A stretch of DNA of 33,166 bases from Fimbriiglobus sp. (GCA_022841795.1 JALHQU010000054.1:1-33166); one strand, 5' to 3'; shown: positions 7,951-15,819, numbered from the stretch's first letter. The notes: generated by a model not told the origin, from the sequence alone. Translations and numbers: made by a program.

Positions 7951-8824
7951 GATTTCCTGCCAGTGCCGCATCCGCCCTTGCCTTCGCTTCGGCCGCCTTC
8001 CGCTGGATCTCGTCCGGGCTGGGCAGGCTGGCGAACACCTCCGGCGGGATGTCCAGCTTCTCGCCCAGCTTCACCAGGCACTTCTGCCGCTCCTCCAGCG
8101 CCTTGTCCGAATCCCGCTCCTTGCTGAACCGGCTCTTGAACTTGGCGTTGCGGTCCCGCAGGGCGGCGTAGATGTCGCCGCCGAGCAGCGACGAGATGTC
8201 CACCTTCATGCTCTCGCGGCGGATGTCGTCGGCGCTCACCACGTCGCCGTTGATCGGCCCGTGCCGGTACTTCGGGAACAGGATGGCGACTTCCGGGCAC
8301 ACCCGCGAGCAGGCCGGGCAGTCGGTCTTGCACTTGGCGTTGTTCTGGACCTGAATCTTGCCCTCGTTCACGCCGTACACGTCGAACAAGCAGAACGACA
8401 GGCACTGCATGCAGTTGGTGCAGCGGTCGTAGTCGATGACCGGGAACCACGGCTTCCACTTGGCCGGCTCGGGGATGTTCGCCGCCGCCCGCACCTGCAC
8501 CGCCAACTCCACCGCCTCCGTCGCGGACTTCCCGGCCACGTTCCGGAAGTACACGGCCACCCCGCTGTCAGTGGCGGCGTGGTCGGGTTGAGCTTCGGTG
8601 AAGTGGCCGAGCACGAGCAACGACCCCGCGACGAGGTTGCCGGCCGACCCGCCCGGCCGGATGACGCTCACCGACAGCCCCTTCGCCAGCAGTGCCGTCA
8701 CGAGGGCCGTCCGCTCACCGGGCGGGAACGGGTTCGCCCCGGTGCCCTCGTACACGGCCACCCGGAACGCCGACGCGGATGCCGGCGGCGGGGCGGAGAG
8801 CGGGAGCGGCAGGGGGATACCCAT
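7916..8824 (-). CDS. 2x[4Fe-4S] ferredoxin-domain protein
   Basis: The 302-residue protein has an N-terminal alpha/beta domain of unknown function (about 20-115) and a central bacterial ferredoxin domain. The first cluster motif is Cys135-x2-Cys138-x2-Cys141-x3-Cys145 and the second Cys165-x3-Cys169-x2-Cys172-x3-Cys176-Pro, the normal arrangement for two [4Fe-4S] centres with a slightly widened spacing in the second. A charged, helical C-terminal region follows. It probably carries electrons for the adjacent radical SAM enzyme or another redox step of the cluster; this is inferred from context. The ATG at 8822-8824 is chosen because the upstream extension is encoded by a repeat. The final residues (about ISPPRAHEST) come from a palindromic element, so the native C-terminus has been replaced or extended. 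Confidence 0.8.
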   Translation of the reverse strand: MGIPLPLPLSAPPPASASAFRVAVYEGTGANPFPPGERTALVTALLAKGLSVSVIRPGGSAGNLVAGSLLVLGHFTEAQPDHAATDSGVAVYFRNVAGKSATEAVELAVQVRAAANIPEPAKWKPWFPVIDYDRCTNCMQCLSFCLFDVYGVNEGKIQVQNNAKCKTDCPACSRVCPEVAILFPKYRHGPINGDVVSADDIRRESMKVDISSLLGGDIYAALRDRNAKFKSRFSKERDSDKALEERQKCLVKLGEKLDIPPEVFASLPSPDEIQRKAAEAKARADAALAGNQISPPRAHEST

Positions 8825-8833
8825 ATTCGACCC

Positions 8834-8907
8834 AATAAGTAGTAGGCACACTTCGTGTGCCGTTCCGGGACATAGCAACGGCACACGGAGTGTGCCTACT
8901 ACTTATT
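8834..8907. repeat. 31-bp inverted repeat, 'GGCACACnnnGTGTGCC' family
   Basis: The arms 8834-8864 and 8877-8907 pair over 31 bp with one mismatch. The outer part reads AATAAGTAGTA and the inner core is the palindrome GGCACACTTCGTGTGCC. It supplies the end and TAG stop of the HdrA-like gene (8899-8901) and lies just upstream of the ferredoxin start. The same element occurs at 11475-11540, and a variant with different outer arms at 27290-27358. Confidence 0.9.
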
Positions 8908-9228
8908 CCCGTCCAACAGCTTCTCCACCACCGCGTCGGCGGTGTCCGTCCGCATGTTCAGCACTTCGGCGGTTTCGGGCAGCTTCACCCCGACGGCGTG
9001 GAACAGCCACTTCACCGCCCGCGGGTAGCACGCCGCGATCTTCAGGTTGCCGTCCGCCGCCAGCTCCGCCAGGCACGGGTCCTTCTTCGCGCTCATCTCG
9101 CACAGGTCGGGCACGGCGTCGAACGGCACGTCCGATTCGGTCAGCCGCCGCAGCACCTCCTCCTTCGTCGCTTTGGGCACGACGTTGGCGTAGGTGCAGT
9201 GGCAGTACAGGACGCGGAGCGGTTTCAT
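8899..9228 (-). CDS. Small cysteine-rich protein resembling an HdrA N-terminal segment
   Basis: The 109-residue protein begins with a strand followed by a Cys-x-Cys pair (LYCHC, Cys9 and Cys11) and has later cysteines at about 43, 52 and 67 (DLCE, DPCL, AACYPR). The segment IAACYPRAVKWLF recalls the GCSPR-type motif of heterodisulfide reductase HdrA, and the CxC start recalls its N-terminal domain. No flavin domain is present. A role as a small electron-transfer or metal-handling subunit beside the ferredoxin is an inference. The ATG at 9226-9228 follows GGGTGATTCA and starts 30 nt after the CobW-type gene stop. Family assignment is tentative. Confidence 0.65.
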   Translation of the reverse strand: MKPLRVLYCHCTYANVVPKATKEEVLRRLTESDVPFDAVPDLCEMSAKKDPCLAELAADGNLKIAACYPRAVKWLFHAVGVKLPETAEVLNMRTDTADAVVEKLLDGNK

Positions 9229-9258
9229 TGAATCACCCGGCCGGCTGACGCCGGCGGT

Positions 9259-10368
9259 TCACCCAGAGACATCCCGGTGCGTCGGCACTGGCCGTCCCGG
9301 CCGGAACGCTTCCACGTGCTCGAACCGGCCGTTCACCCGCCACTCCCGCATCACCCCGTCGAGCGCCTCGACCGCCACCGTCTTCAGCACCTCCGGGTCG
9401 GCCTCGGCCCGCAGGTTGACGATCAGCTCGCCCGCCTGCACCTCGTCCCGCAGTTCGTGGCCGGCTTCCGCCCGCCCGTCCGTGCGGGTCAGGTTCATCA
9501 CCGCCAGGTCGCTCCCCTCGTCCGGGGTGAGGGTGGCCTTCAGGTGCGCCACCTCGGCCCCGTTCGCCTTCAACTCGGCCTGGGCCGCGGCCATCAGGTC
9601 GGCGAGGAACTTGTTTCCGTCGAACGGCGCCTCGGCGGTCAGCTTGGCCGTCAGGTTCACCCACCCGAGCAGCGCCTCGCCGTCGGCGTAGGTGTCGTAA
9701 TCCACGGCCATCGCCGGCCGGCCGGACTGCTCGCCGGCGTCGATCACCCCCGCCCACTCGTCCAGGTTCGTGCCGTGGCGGGCGGACAGGGGAATGATTT
9801 TCGCCTGCGGGAACTCGGCGTGCAACGCCGCCGTCAGTTTCCTCACCCGCTCCTCATCCAGCGTGTCCACCTTGTTGACGACGATCACGTCCGCCTCTTC
9901 GAGCTGCTTGCGGTAGATGTACACCACCTTCGGGGAGAACGACTTGCCGCCGGTGGTCAGCCCGAGGATGCGTTCGGCCCGCACCGGATCGACCAGCACG
10001 CTGAACGGGGCGATGCTGTACTGGTCGCCGTACATCCGCCGCAGCGGGTACGCCACCGTCGCCACCAGGTCGGTGCAACTGCCGACGGGTTCGGCCAGGA
10101 ACACGTCCGGGCGGTCGGCGGCGGACAGCCGCTCGGCCGCGTCGGTCAGGCTGTCGAACCGGCAGCAGAAGCACCCGCCGGTGATCTCCTGCACCGGGAA
10201 GTCGTGGTTGGCCAGCACGGCCGTGTCCACCAGCCCGACGCTCTGGTCGTTGGTGATGAGGCCGACGCGCAGACCCTGGTCGCGGAACCGCTCGGCGAGG
10301 CGGAGCAGCGCCGTCGTCTTCCCCGCCCCGAGGAACCCGCCGACCATGATGTACCGGGCTTTGGCCAT
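9259..10368 (-). CDS. CobW/HypB/UreG-family GTPase
   Basis: The 369-residue protein is a SIMIBI-class metal-chaperone GTPase. The Walker A is GGFLGAGKTT (residues 10-19), a CxCC metal-binding motif (GGCFCC, Cys66/68/69) follows, and the guanine-specificity motif is NKVD near 175. The C-terminal 120 residues do not obviously match the standard CobW C-terminal domain. Such proteins insert metals or cofactors into enzymes; the client here may be one of the neighbouring iron-sulfur or radical SAM proteins (inference). The ATG at 10366-10368 is internal to a longer open frame and is selected because the upstream part lies in a repeat and antisense to the GcvH-like gene. The stop codon falls at the edge of a GGTTCACC-type repeat unit. 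Confidence 0.85.
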   Translation of the reverse strand: MAKARYIMVGGFLGAGKTTALLRLAERFRDQGLRVGLITNDQSVGLVDTAVLANHDFPVQEITGGCFCCRFDSLTDAAERLSAADRPDVFLAEPVGSCTDLVATVAYPLRRMYGDQYSIAPFSVLVDPVRAERILGLTTGGKSFSPKVVYIYRKQLEEADVIVVNKVDTLDEERVRKLTAALHAEFPQAKIIPLSARHGTNLDEWAGVIDAGEQSGRPAMAVDYDTYADGEALLGWVNLTAKLTAEAPFDGNKFLADLMAAAQAELKANGAEVAHLKATLTPDEGSDLAVMNLTRTDGRAEAGHELRDEVQAGELIVNLRAEADPEVLKTVAVEALDGVMREWRVNGRFEHVEAFRPGRPVPTHRDVSG

Positions 10369-10383
10369 CGGCAAACTCCGGAA

Positions 10384-10487
10384 GACTAACCACAGAGGCA
10401 CAGGGACACAGAGAAAGCAAGAAATAGTAGTCTGAACAGATCCCGGCCTTTTATCTTCTCTGTGTCCCTGTGCCTCTGTGGTTAGTC
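10384..10487. repeat. Perfect 32-bp inverted repeat between the GcvH-like and GTPase genes
   Basis: The arms 10384-10415 and 10456-10487 are perfectly complementary (core CCACAGAGGCACAGGGACAC) with a 40-nt loop. Related imperfect elements are at 18645-18737 and 20237-20422. It fills the space between the GcvH-like stop (10494) and the GTPase start (10368), so it may process or attenuate the shared transcript. Confidence 0.9.
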
Positions 10488-10493
10488 CTGCCT

Positions 10494-10988
10494 TCAATCC
10501 CCCACGTCGGCGGTCGGCGGCTGGTCCATCATCGCCTCCTTGCCCTGGATCTTGTCGATCGCCAGGTCGAGCAGCTGGGTGTACCCGGTGGCGTTCACCG
10601 CCAGCGGGTCCGGGGTGCCGCGGAGTTCGTACAGCCAGCCCTCGTTGTACGGGTCGATGTCGAACCGGCGCGGGTCGGCGGCCAGCACCGGGTTCTCCCG
10701 CTCGAACGCCCCCGCCCCGACGCAGAACACGTCGCACGTCGCCTTGAACGCCTCGATCCAGCCGACGATGTCCCCGCGGTCCACCGCCTGACCCGGCTTC
10801 ACCTCGAACCCGTACTCCACCAGGTCGCCGAGCATCCGCTGGGCGAACCGCGTGGCCCCGACCCGCCACAGCCCCGGTTCGACTTCCCGCAGCCAGTAGT
10901 GTGAGGGCGTGTACAGGCGATCGTCCGGCAGCTTGGTGGAAAAGCGTGACCGGCGGTACGAGATGGAGCAGACCGGGGAACTCGACAT
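10494..10988 (-). CDS. GcvH-like lipoyl carrier protein
   Basis: The 164-residue protein has the biotinyl/lipoyl-type fold pattern of the glycine cleavage H protein: WLRE near 32-35, GLWRVGATRFAQRMLGDLVEY as the early strands, then GDIVGWIEAFKA with the probable lipoylated Lys82, and later NEGWLYEL near 120-130, which parallels the H-protein C-terminal signature. No gcvT, gcvP or lipoate-attachment gene is nearby. Family members outside glycine cleavage (for example the LbpA carriers of sHdr sulfur oxidation) show that a GcvH-like protein can serve other reactions. As first gene of the redox/terpenoid run it may carry an intermediate for that pathway; this is inference. The ATG is at 10986-10988. 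Confidence 0.75.
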   Translation of the reverse strand: MSSSPVCSISYRRSRFSTKLPDDRLYTPSHYWLREVEPGLWRVGATRFAQRMLGDLVEYGFEVKPGQAVDRGDIVGWIEAFKATCDVFCVGAGAFERENPVLAADPRRFDIDPYNEGWLYELRGTPDPLAVNATGYTQLLDLAIDKIQGKEAMMDQPPTADVGD

Positions 10989-11188
10989 CGCTCACCGTGG
11001 CAGCGAACACGGCCGACGGGATGATACACCGGAACCAGGCGGGGCTTACAAACATTTTTGGCGAACCCCGACCGCCAGGTCGGTGGGTGCCAGTCACAAC
11101 TGTCTCGCACCCGCGGCCCTGGCGGGCCGGGTTCGCCGGAAAAGCCAGCCGCCGGCCCGTAACATACGCAGGGAACGGAGGGCCGGCG

Positions 11189-11479
11189 ATGCTGACGACC
11201 GTGCTGCGGCTGACGTTCGCCGTCCTGTGGGCCGGGTTCGCCGCCGTGCTGCTGTTGCGGGAACGCCTGTTCCCGCCCGAAGCGCTCGCAGGCCGCGACC
11301 CGGCGTTCCTGGACGCCGGCGGGTACCTGGCCGCGCTGCTGGCGATCTACAACGTGGTGCGGTGGTGGCTCGGGTTCCGCCGGCGGAAGCGGGCGGCGCC
11401 GGTCAACCCGCTCGCCCGCCTGCCGCGGACCCAGCCGCCCGAGTACCATCCGGAGCTGGATTTCACGAAACCAGAATAA
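11189..11479 (+). CDS. Small membrane protein of unknown function
   Basis: The 96-residue protein has two predicted membrane segments (about residues 3-23 and 42-60) and a basic, proline-rich C-terminal tail (FRRRKRAAPVNPLARLPR), which would face the cytoplasm. The ATG has a purine-rich GGAACGGAGG about nine bases upstream, supporting this start over longer readings. It diverges from the GcvH-like gene across about 200 bases and converges with the pseudopilin gene. Its TAA stop (11477-11479) is inside the left arm of an inverted repeat. I do not recognise the family. Confidence 0.65.
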   Translation: MLTTVLRLTFAVLWAGFAAVLLLRERLFPPEALAGRDPAFLDAGGYLAALLAIYNVVRWWLGFRRRKRAAPVNPLARLPRTQPPEYHPELDFTKPE

Positions 11480-11540
11480 GTAGTAGGCACACTCCGTGTG
11501 CCGTTCTGGAACGGCACACGGAGTGTGCCTACTACTTATT
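11475..11540. repeat. Perfect 31-bp inverted repeat between convergent genes
   Basis: The arms 11475-11505 and 11510-11540 are perfectly complementary with a 4-nt loop. The outer part is AATAAGTAGTA and the core GGCACACTCCGTGTGCC. It sits exactly between two convergent genes (stops at 11479 and 11543), fitting a bidirectional terminator. It differs from the element at 8834-8907 by one arm base and by its loop. Confidence 0.95.
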
Positions 11541-11542
11541 AT

Positions 11543-12580
11543 TCACCACCCCGCCCCGCTGATATCCCCGGCGTCCGGCGTCACCGCCGCCCGCCACGCC
11601 GCGTGGCTGATGCCGGGGTTCACCGTCCGCACGCTGCCGTCGGCCAGCAGCGTCTGCACCCCGCCGCTGCTCAGCGCCTGCGGCACCGGGGCGGCGCACT
11701 CGCCCGTCTTCGGCCGCACCTGGAACGTCGGGTCCGGCACCACCACCCCGCCGGCCGTGCGGTACGAGCTGATCGCCCGGAACCCCGGCGGCACGTTCCC
11801 CAGCACCCCCGTGCCCCCCTCGGCGAAGTCCATCGACCCGATCACCCCGAACGGGAACGGCGGGTACACGATCGTCCGGGAGTAGAAGTTGATGCCCTCG
11901 CTGCCCATCCCCCAGCTGAACGACCGGCTGGCGTCCGACCCGCCCTGGCACACCGCGTACCCCTCGGCGAACAGGATGGTGTTCGACAGCCCGTCGGTGA
12001 TCGCCAGCAGCGGCAGGCGGCGTTCGAACACGTCCAGGTTCATCAGGTAGCTGGTGGGCAGGAACAGGCCGGGGGTGAGGGTCGGGTCGAGCGGCGACTC
12101 GAACAGCTTGAACTGCACCGGCACGTTGCACGCCCGGTACGCGATGATGCCCAGGGAAATGAGGTCGGTGGGCGGGCCTTCCGGCGGCCACGGCGGGGGC
12201 GGCGGCGGGAGTCGCAGCACCCGCCCGCTCAGTTGGCCGAGCGAGGCGTTCACCAGGTTCTGCTGCTCCAGGTACGGCAGCAGGTGGTAGTGGGCTGACC
12301 CGTCCATGGTGTTCGGCTCAGCCTTGCGGGTGCCGTTGTTCCACCCCACGCTCGGCGGCAGCTTGTTCTCCACGTCGTGGAAGTGGTGGGCGGCCAGCCC
12401 GATCTGCTTCAGGTGGTTGGCCGACTGCATCCGGGCCGCCGCCTCCCGCACCTTCTGTACGGCCGGCAGCAGCAGGCCGATCAGCACGGCGATGATGGCG
12501 ATGACGACGAGCAGCTCGATGAGCGTGAACCCCGGTCGGCGAGCCGGGAGCGTGAGCGACCGGAGAACGGAACGGCGCAT
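11543..12580 (-). CDS. DUF1559-type planctomycete pseudopilin
   Basis: The 345-residue protein has the prepilin N-terminal signature [21 protein letters not shown] with the cleavage site before Phe and the conserved Glu5 of the mature protein, followed by [14 protein letters not shown] and the DUF1559 region, and a late [13 protein letters not shown] segment typical of the family's H-x9-DG end. Such proteins are thought to be exported by a type II secretion or pilus-like assembly; the specific role is unknown. The ATG at 12578-12580 has a GGAGGG six bases upstream. The leader [16 protein letters not shown] is longer than usual because a 27-nt half-palindrome is inserted after the first codons (12538-12564). 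It converges with the small membrane protein gene. Confidence 0.9.
   Translation of the reverse strand: MRRSVLRSLTLPARRPGFTLIELLVVIAIIAVLIGLLLPAVQKVREAAARMQSANHLKQIGLAAHHFHDVENKLPPSVGWNNGTRKAEPNTMDGSAHYHLLPYLEQQNLVNASLGQLSGRVLRLPPPPPPWPPEGPPTDLISLGIIAYRACNVPVQFKLFESPLDPTLTPGLFLPTSYLMNLDVFERRLPLLAITDGLSNTILFAEGYAVCQGGSDASRSFSWGMGSEGINFYSRTIVYPPFPFGVIGSMDFAEGGTGVLGNVPPGFRAISSYRTAGGVVVPDPTFQVRPKTGECAAPVPQALSSGGVQTLLADGSVRTVNPGISHAAWRAAVTPDAGDISGAGW
12538..12564. repeat. Half-element inside the pseudopilin leader
   Basis: These 27 bases are identical to one arm of the 2107-2183 palindrome (core GGCGAGCCGGGAGCGTGAGC). Here only one arm is present and it is translated as the RSLTLPAR part of the leader that precedes the prepilin cleavage site. 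Confidence 0.9.
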
Positions 12581-12705
12581 GGCGGACCCTCCGGGGGATA
12601 CCCATTAGAGTGCCCAGGGGGGGGCCGGTGTCAACCGAAAACGGAGGTTTGTTTCCGCCCGCCGGTCGGGTACGGTGTGAGGCACCGACCACCGGAGGAC
12701 TGGCG

Positions 12706-13284
12706 ATGACCGCGAAAGAACTGGCCGCGCTGCGGAAAGACCTGATCGGGGCGACCCGGCTGGCGTTCGACCTGTGCCGCCAGGCCGTCGCCGGCCAGAC
12801 CGTCTACGCCTACGCTCTGATCGAGGCCAGCCCGTTCGGGGAGGCGCTCCAGCCGGTGTGCCACACGGAGGAGACGAACGCCCGGCAGGAGGGCAAACGG
12901 CCGTCGAAGACCCCCGCCGAGGCCGGGTTCCGCCGGTACTGCCCGGACGAGTGGTGGGCGACGGCCGTGGGATCGGTGCCGATGCCGGGCGGCGGTGGCA
13001 AGGATTGGTGGGACGACATTCGCCCCCGGTACCACGCCGCGTGCGTGCAGGCCGGGACCGACGACCTGAACTGGGGGTTCACCCTGCTCACCGACACGCT
13101 GGCGGCGCTCGACGCCGACGGGTACTTCGGCACCGGGGCGGCGCGGGAGGCGGTGACGCTCATGGTGTTCGTGTCGGATCACCCGGTTTCAGAGGAGTGG
13201 ATGCGGGAGTCGGTCCGCCGGCTGAACCCGCCGAAGGTGGTCACCCGGTTCCGCACCGCCACCGCCCCGCCGAAGAAGAAGTAG
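12706..13284 (+). CDS. DUF4303-like protein
   Basis: The 192-residue soluble protein has an N-terminal helix, a YAYALIEASPFGEALQPVCHTEE segment, and a WWATA...WWDDIRPRY region that resemble DUF4303 proteins, a family often found as predicted immunity or SUKH-like proteins near toxins. No toxin gene is seen next to it. The ATG is preceded by GGAGGA and is preferred to upstream in-frame starts in the divergent intergenic region. It diverges from the pseudopilin gene. Function unknown. Confidence 0.7.
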   Translation: MTAKELAALRKDLIGATRLAFDLCRQAVAGQTVYAYALIEASPFGEALQPVCHTEETNARQEGKRPSKTPAEAGFRRYCPDEWWATAVGSVPMPGGGGKDWWDDIRPRYHAACVQAGTDDLNWGFTLLTDTLAALDADGYFGTGAAREAVTLMVFVSDHPVSEEWMRESVRRLNPPKVVTRFRTATAPPKKK

Positions 13285-13294
13285 GTGTCTGCGC

Positions 13295-13355
13295 TGGTGT
13301 CCGGGCTTCAGCCCGTCTTCTGTCGAGTGAAGAACGGCCTGAAGGCCGGACACCA
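13295..13355. repeat. Imperfect inverted repeat, 'GGTGTCCGGGCTTCAGCCCG' family
   Basis: The arms 13295-13316 and 13334-13355 pair over about 22 bp with a few mismatches (TGGTGTCCGGGCTTCAGCCC against its complement). It follows the DUF4303-like stop and precedes the next gene on the same strand, so it could be a terminator. Confidence 0.75.
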
Positions 13356-13382
13356 ACGAAAGCCGACCCTCTTTTCGGATGA

Positions 13383-13940
13383 ATGCCGCCGAAGCCGACC
13401 GAGCAACCTCCGATGACACATCCCAAGCCACCGACCAAAACTCATCGGGAAATCGCCGATCTGATGGGGTCGGGGCGCGCGAACCTGCGGGTGCGGGCGC
13501 TCGGCCTGGTCCACGACGGCCTGCCGAAGGCGTTCTGCGTCGAACTCGTCCGCCAAAGGCTGACCGACCGCAGCAAGCGGGTGCGGCAGGTGGCGGCGAA
13601 CGTCGCCCGCTGCTTCATCCTGAGCGACCTGCTGCCGGACCTGGACCACGCCGCCGGCGTGGAGCGAGACCCGGACACCCGGTTCCAACTCGAATACGCC
13701 GCCGCTCTCATCCGTGACGTGTACTTCGTGTACCCGCGGGCGGACGGGTCGGAGGCGTTCGTCATCCGCGTCTGGGACGGCTACCCGGCGGAGCTGCTGT
13801 ACCCCGGCGACGGGTGGTGTACGCCGGCGGACATCGCCGAGCGGGGCCACCGGGCGGTGGCCGAGGACATCCGGCGGTACATCTTTTCGAGGCAACGCCC
13901 GGGCCGCCGCCCGTTCCGGTGGGACACGTTGGCGGGGTGA
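13383..13940 (+). CDS. Uncharacterised protein with HEAT-like helices
   Basis: The protein of up to 185 residues begins with a low-complexity proline/lysine stretch, then has helices (about residues 38-95, LRVRALGLVHDGLPKAFCVELVR, RSKRVRQVAANVARCF) that resemble HEAT-type repeats, and a C-terminal alpha/beta part including VYFVYPRADGSEAFVIRVWDGYP. No catalytic motif is recognised. Neither the ATG at 13383 nor the one at 13413 has a convincing ribosome site, so the start is uncertain. It converges with the redoxin/monooxygenase gene. Confidence 0.6.
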   Translation: MPPKPTEQPPMTHPKPPTKTHREIADLMGSGRANLRVRALGLVHDGLPKAFCVELVRQRLTDRSKRVRQVAANVARCFILSDLLPDLDHAAGVERDPDTRFQLEYAAALIRDVYFVYPRADGSEAFVIRVWDGYPAELLYPGDGWCTPADIAERGHRAVAEDIRRYIFSRQRPGRRPFRWDTLAG

Positions 13941-13958
13941 TCGTGCGGGCGGTCCCTC

Positions 13959-14014
13959 GGGTGGCCGACCGTCTGCGACGGTCGGTGCCGACTCCCGGAG
14001 GGAGTCGGCCACCC
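13959..14014. repeat. Double-hairpin element, GGTGGCCGAC family, copy 1
   Basis: The 56-bp unit has outer arms GGGTGGCCGAC/GTCGGCCACCC enclosing two hairpins, one on CCGACCGTC and one on CCGACTCCCGGAGGGAGTCGG. It is nearly identical to 17993-18048 and 31204-31259. All three copies lie between convergent genes, here between the stops at 13940 and 14032. Confidence 0.9.
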
Positions 14015-14031
14015 GGAAGGCCACCCGGCCC

Positions 14032-15819
14032 CTACTTCTTCTCCGCTTTCAGCGGCAGGGCGGGGATGTAGAACTCGGTGTACCCGAGCATCATCTCCTC
14101 GAACGTCTGCGGCCCCCACTTGACCGTCGCCTTCGGGTCCGGGTTGGCCGGGTTCTTGTCGCTGTTGTCGTACCACACGGTGAACCGCACGGTGGTGTTC
14201 TTCGGCAGTGTCACCGGCTGGGCGAACTGGTAGCGGTGCTGCCAGTTGAAGTCGTAGTGCGGCACGTCCAGCAGCAGCTTCGTCTCCCCGCCCGGCAGCA
14301 CCGCCTCGTACTTGCACGCCTTCCCGCGGACGTGCATGTGCGGGCTGACGGCCGTCACCGTGCCCTCCACCGGCAGCTTGAACTCGGCCACCTCCTTGTG
14401 GGCGTCCGCCCCCGGCGGGATCTCGATCTTCGGCTGGGCCACCGGCAGCACCCGCACCTCGTACCGCGGGTCGGTGGTGAACTTGAACCCCACCCGCACC
14501 TGGTCTTTGGTGGCGGTGCCGTTCGGCGTGTAGTGGATCTGGAACTTGACCAGCGACCCCTTCGGGATCTTGCGGGCGAACCCGTCGGGCAGGATCTGGT
14601 GGTTGTTCCCCGGCACATACGCGGCGAAGAACCCCTGCCCCTCGCCGGCCTTCGGGATCTTCGCCAGGTGCGGCGGGATGACGAACACCAGCACGTGATG
14701 CACCACGCTGGCGTCGGTCGGGCGGATCTCGGCCGCCCGCATCCACCTGTCCTCGGTCAGCCCGGTCTCGACCAGCACCGTCTGGTACTTCATCACCCCG
14801 GTGGCCTTCACCGCGATCGGCTCGGGCACCTGCACGATCAGGTCCGGCTTGCCGATCGCCCAGTCGTCCGGGTAGGTGCGGGGCAGGGGGGCGTCAGCGG
14901 CGTCGCCCTCCGGGCCGCCGTCGGCCAGCCACGCCAGCAGGGCGTCCCGGTCCGCATCCGGCAGGCTGCGGTCGTTCTTGAACGTCCGCAACTCGCCCGG
15001 CTTCGGCCCGACCGCGTGCCACGGCGGCATGGTGGCGTCGGCCAGCACCTTCTTGATCATCCCCTTGTGGGCGATCACGTCGGCCCGGGAATCCAGGGTG
15101 AACGGCCCGACCCCGCCCTTGCGGTGGCACTCCTGGCAATTCTGCTGGACGATTCGCGCCACTTCGCGGTGGTACGTCGGCTTGGCGGCGGCTTCGGCCT
15201 TCGGCAAATCCAGGGCACAGCCGGGGGCGGTGGTGGCGGGCACCTTCGGCTCCTGGCCGGCCAGCACCGCGGCGAGGGCGTCCTTGGCGTAGGTGTGGAT
15301 GGCCGCGTCCTTGCTGTACCCCAGCCCGTACTGGTCATCGACCGCCCCGCGGTACACCACCGTGCGTTTGGCGTCGATCACGAACAGGTCGGTGGTGGAG
15401 GCGGCGCCGAGGGCGGCGGTCAGCTTGCCGTCGGCGTCGTGGATGACCGGGGCCTTGATCCCCGCTTTGCCAACCAGTTCCTTCAGGTCCGCGGGGGTGT
15501 CGGTGCCGATCGGGGCGAGCAGCACGAACGCCGCCTTGTCGCCGAACTCCTTCTCCAGCGCCGCCAGGGTGGGCAGGTACTTCTTGCTCAGCGGGCAGGT
15601 GGAACTGGTGACGGCAACCACCACCGCCTTGCGGTCCTTCAGCGCCGCACTCAGCTTGAACTCGGTGCCGGCGACCGTCTTGGCGGTCAGGTCCGGGGCC
15701 ATGCGGCCGACCCCGGCGTAGGCCGCCGGCTGCGGGACCGGGGCTTCCACCTTCCCGGCGGCGGCGACCCCAACCGAAGCAAGCACGGCGATCAGCGGGG
15801 CGAACAGGTTCGGACGCAT
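14032..15819 (-). CDS. Secreted redoxin-cytochrome c-copper monooxygenase-like protein
   Basis: The 595-residue protein starts with a signal peptide (MRPNLFAPLIAVLASVGVAAA). A thioredoxin-like/AhpC-TSA domain follows (about 30-190; redox cysteine in SSTCPLSKK near 75). Then comes a cytochrome c heme motif CQECH near 230 with MPPWH as a likely axial methionine region. The C-terminal half resembles copper type II ascorbate-dependent monooxygenases: VVHHVLVF, NHQILPDG, HMHVRG and the methionine in FEEMMLGYTEF are candidate copper ligands. It would act outside the cytoplasmic membrane in an unknown oxidation. The ATG at 15817-15819 follows GAGGAAGGTG. It diverges from the SH3-like gene and converges with the HEAT-like gene. 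Confidence 0.85.
   Translation of the reverse strand: MRPNLFAPLIAVLASVGVAAAGKVEAPVPQPAAYAGVGRMAPDLTAKTVAGTEFKLSAALKDRKAVVVAVTSSTCPLSKKYLPTLAALEKEFGDKAAFVLLAPIGTDTPADLKELVGKAGIKAPVIHDADGKLTAALGAASTTDLFVIDAKRTVVYRGAVDDQYGLGYSKDAAIHTYAKDALAAVLAGQEPKVPATTAPGCALDLPKAEAAAKPTYHREVARIVQQNCQECHRKGGVGPFTLDSRADVIAHKGMIKKVLADATMPPWHAVGPKPGELRTFKNDRSLPDADRDALLAWLADGGPEGDAADAPLPRTYPDDWAIGKPDLIVQVPEPIAVKATGVMKYQTVLVETGLTEDRWMRAAEIRPTDASVVHHVLVFVIPPHLAKIPKAGEGQGFFAAYVPGNNHQILPDGFARKIPKGSLVKFQIHYTPNGTATKDQVRVGFKFTTDPRYEVRVLPVAQPKIEIPPGADAHKEVAEFKLPVEGTVTAVSPHMHVRGKACKYEAVLPGGETKLLLDVPHYDFNWQHRYQFAQPVTLPKNTTVRFTVWYDNSDKNPANPDPKATVKWGPQTFEEMMLGYTEFYIPALPLKAEKK

Noticed and set aside
9239-9262. A separate regulatory site upstream of the HdrA-like gene
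   Set aside because: The sequence is a fragment of the GGTTCACC repeat unit also seen near 24990, so a specific regulatory role is not supported.
10369-11097. N-terminal extension of the CobW-type GTPase to a 612-residue protein
   Set aside because: The added part crosses a perfect inverted repeat and overlaps the GcvH-like gene in another frame; the Walker A motif sits normally after the internal ATG.
12706-13284. Toxin-immunity locus based on the DUF4303-like gene
   Set aside because: No toxin, secretion marker or second immunity gene is adjacent; family resemblance alone is not enough.
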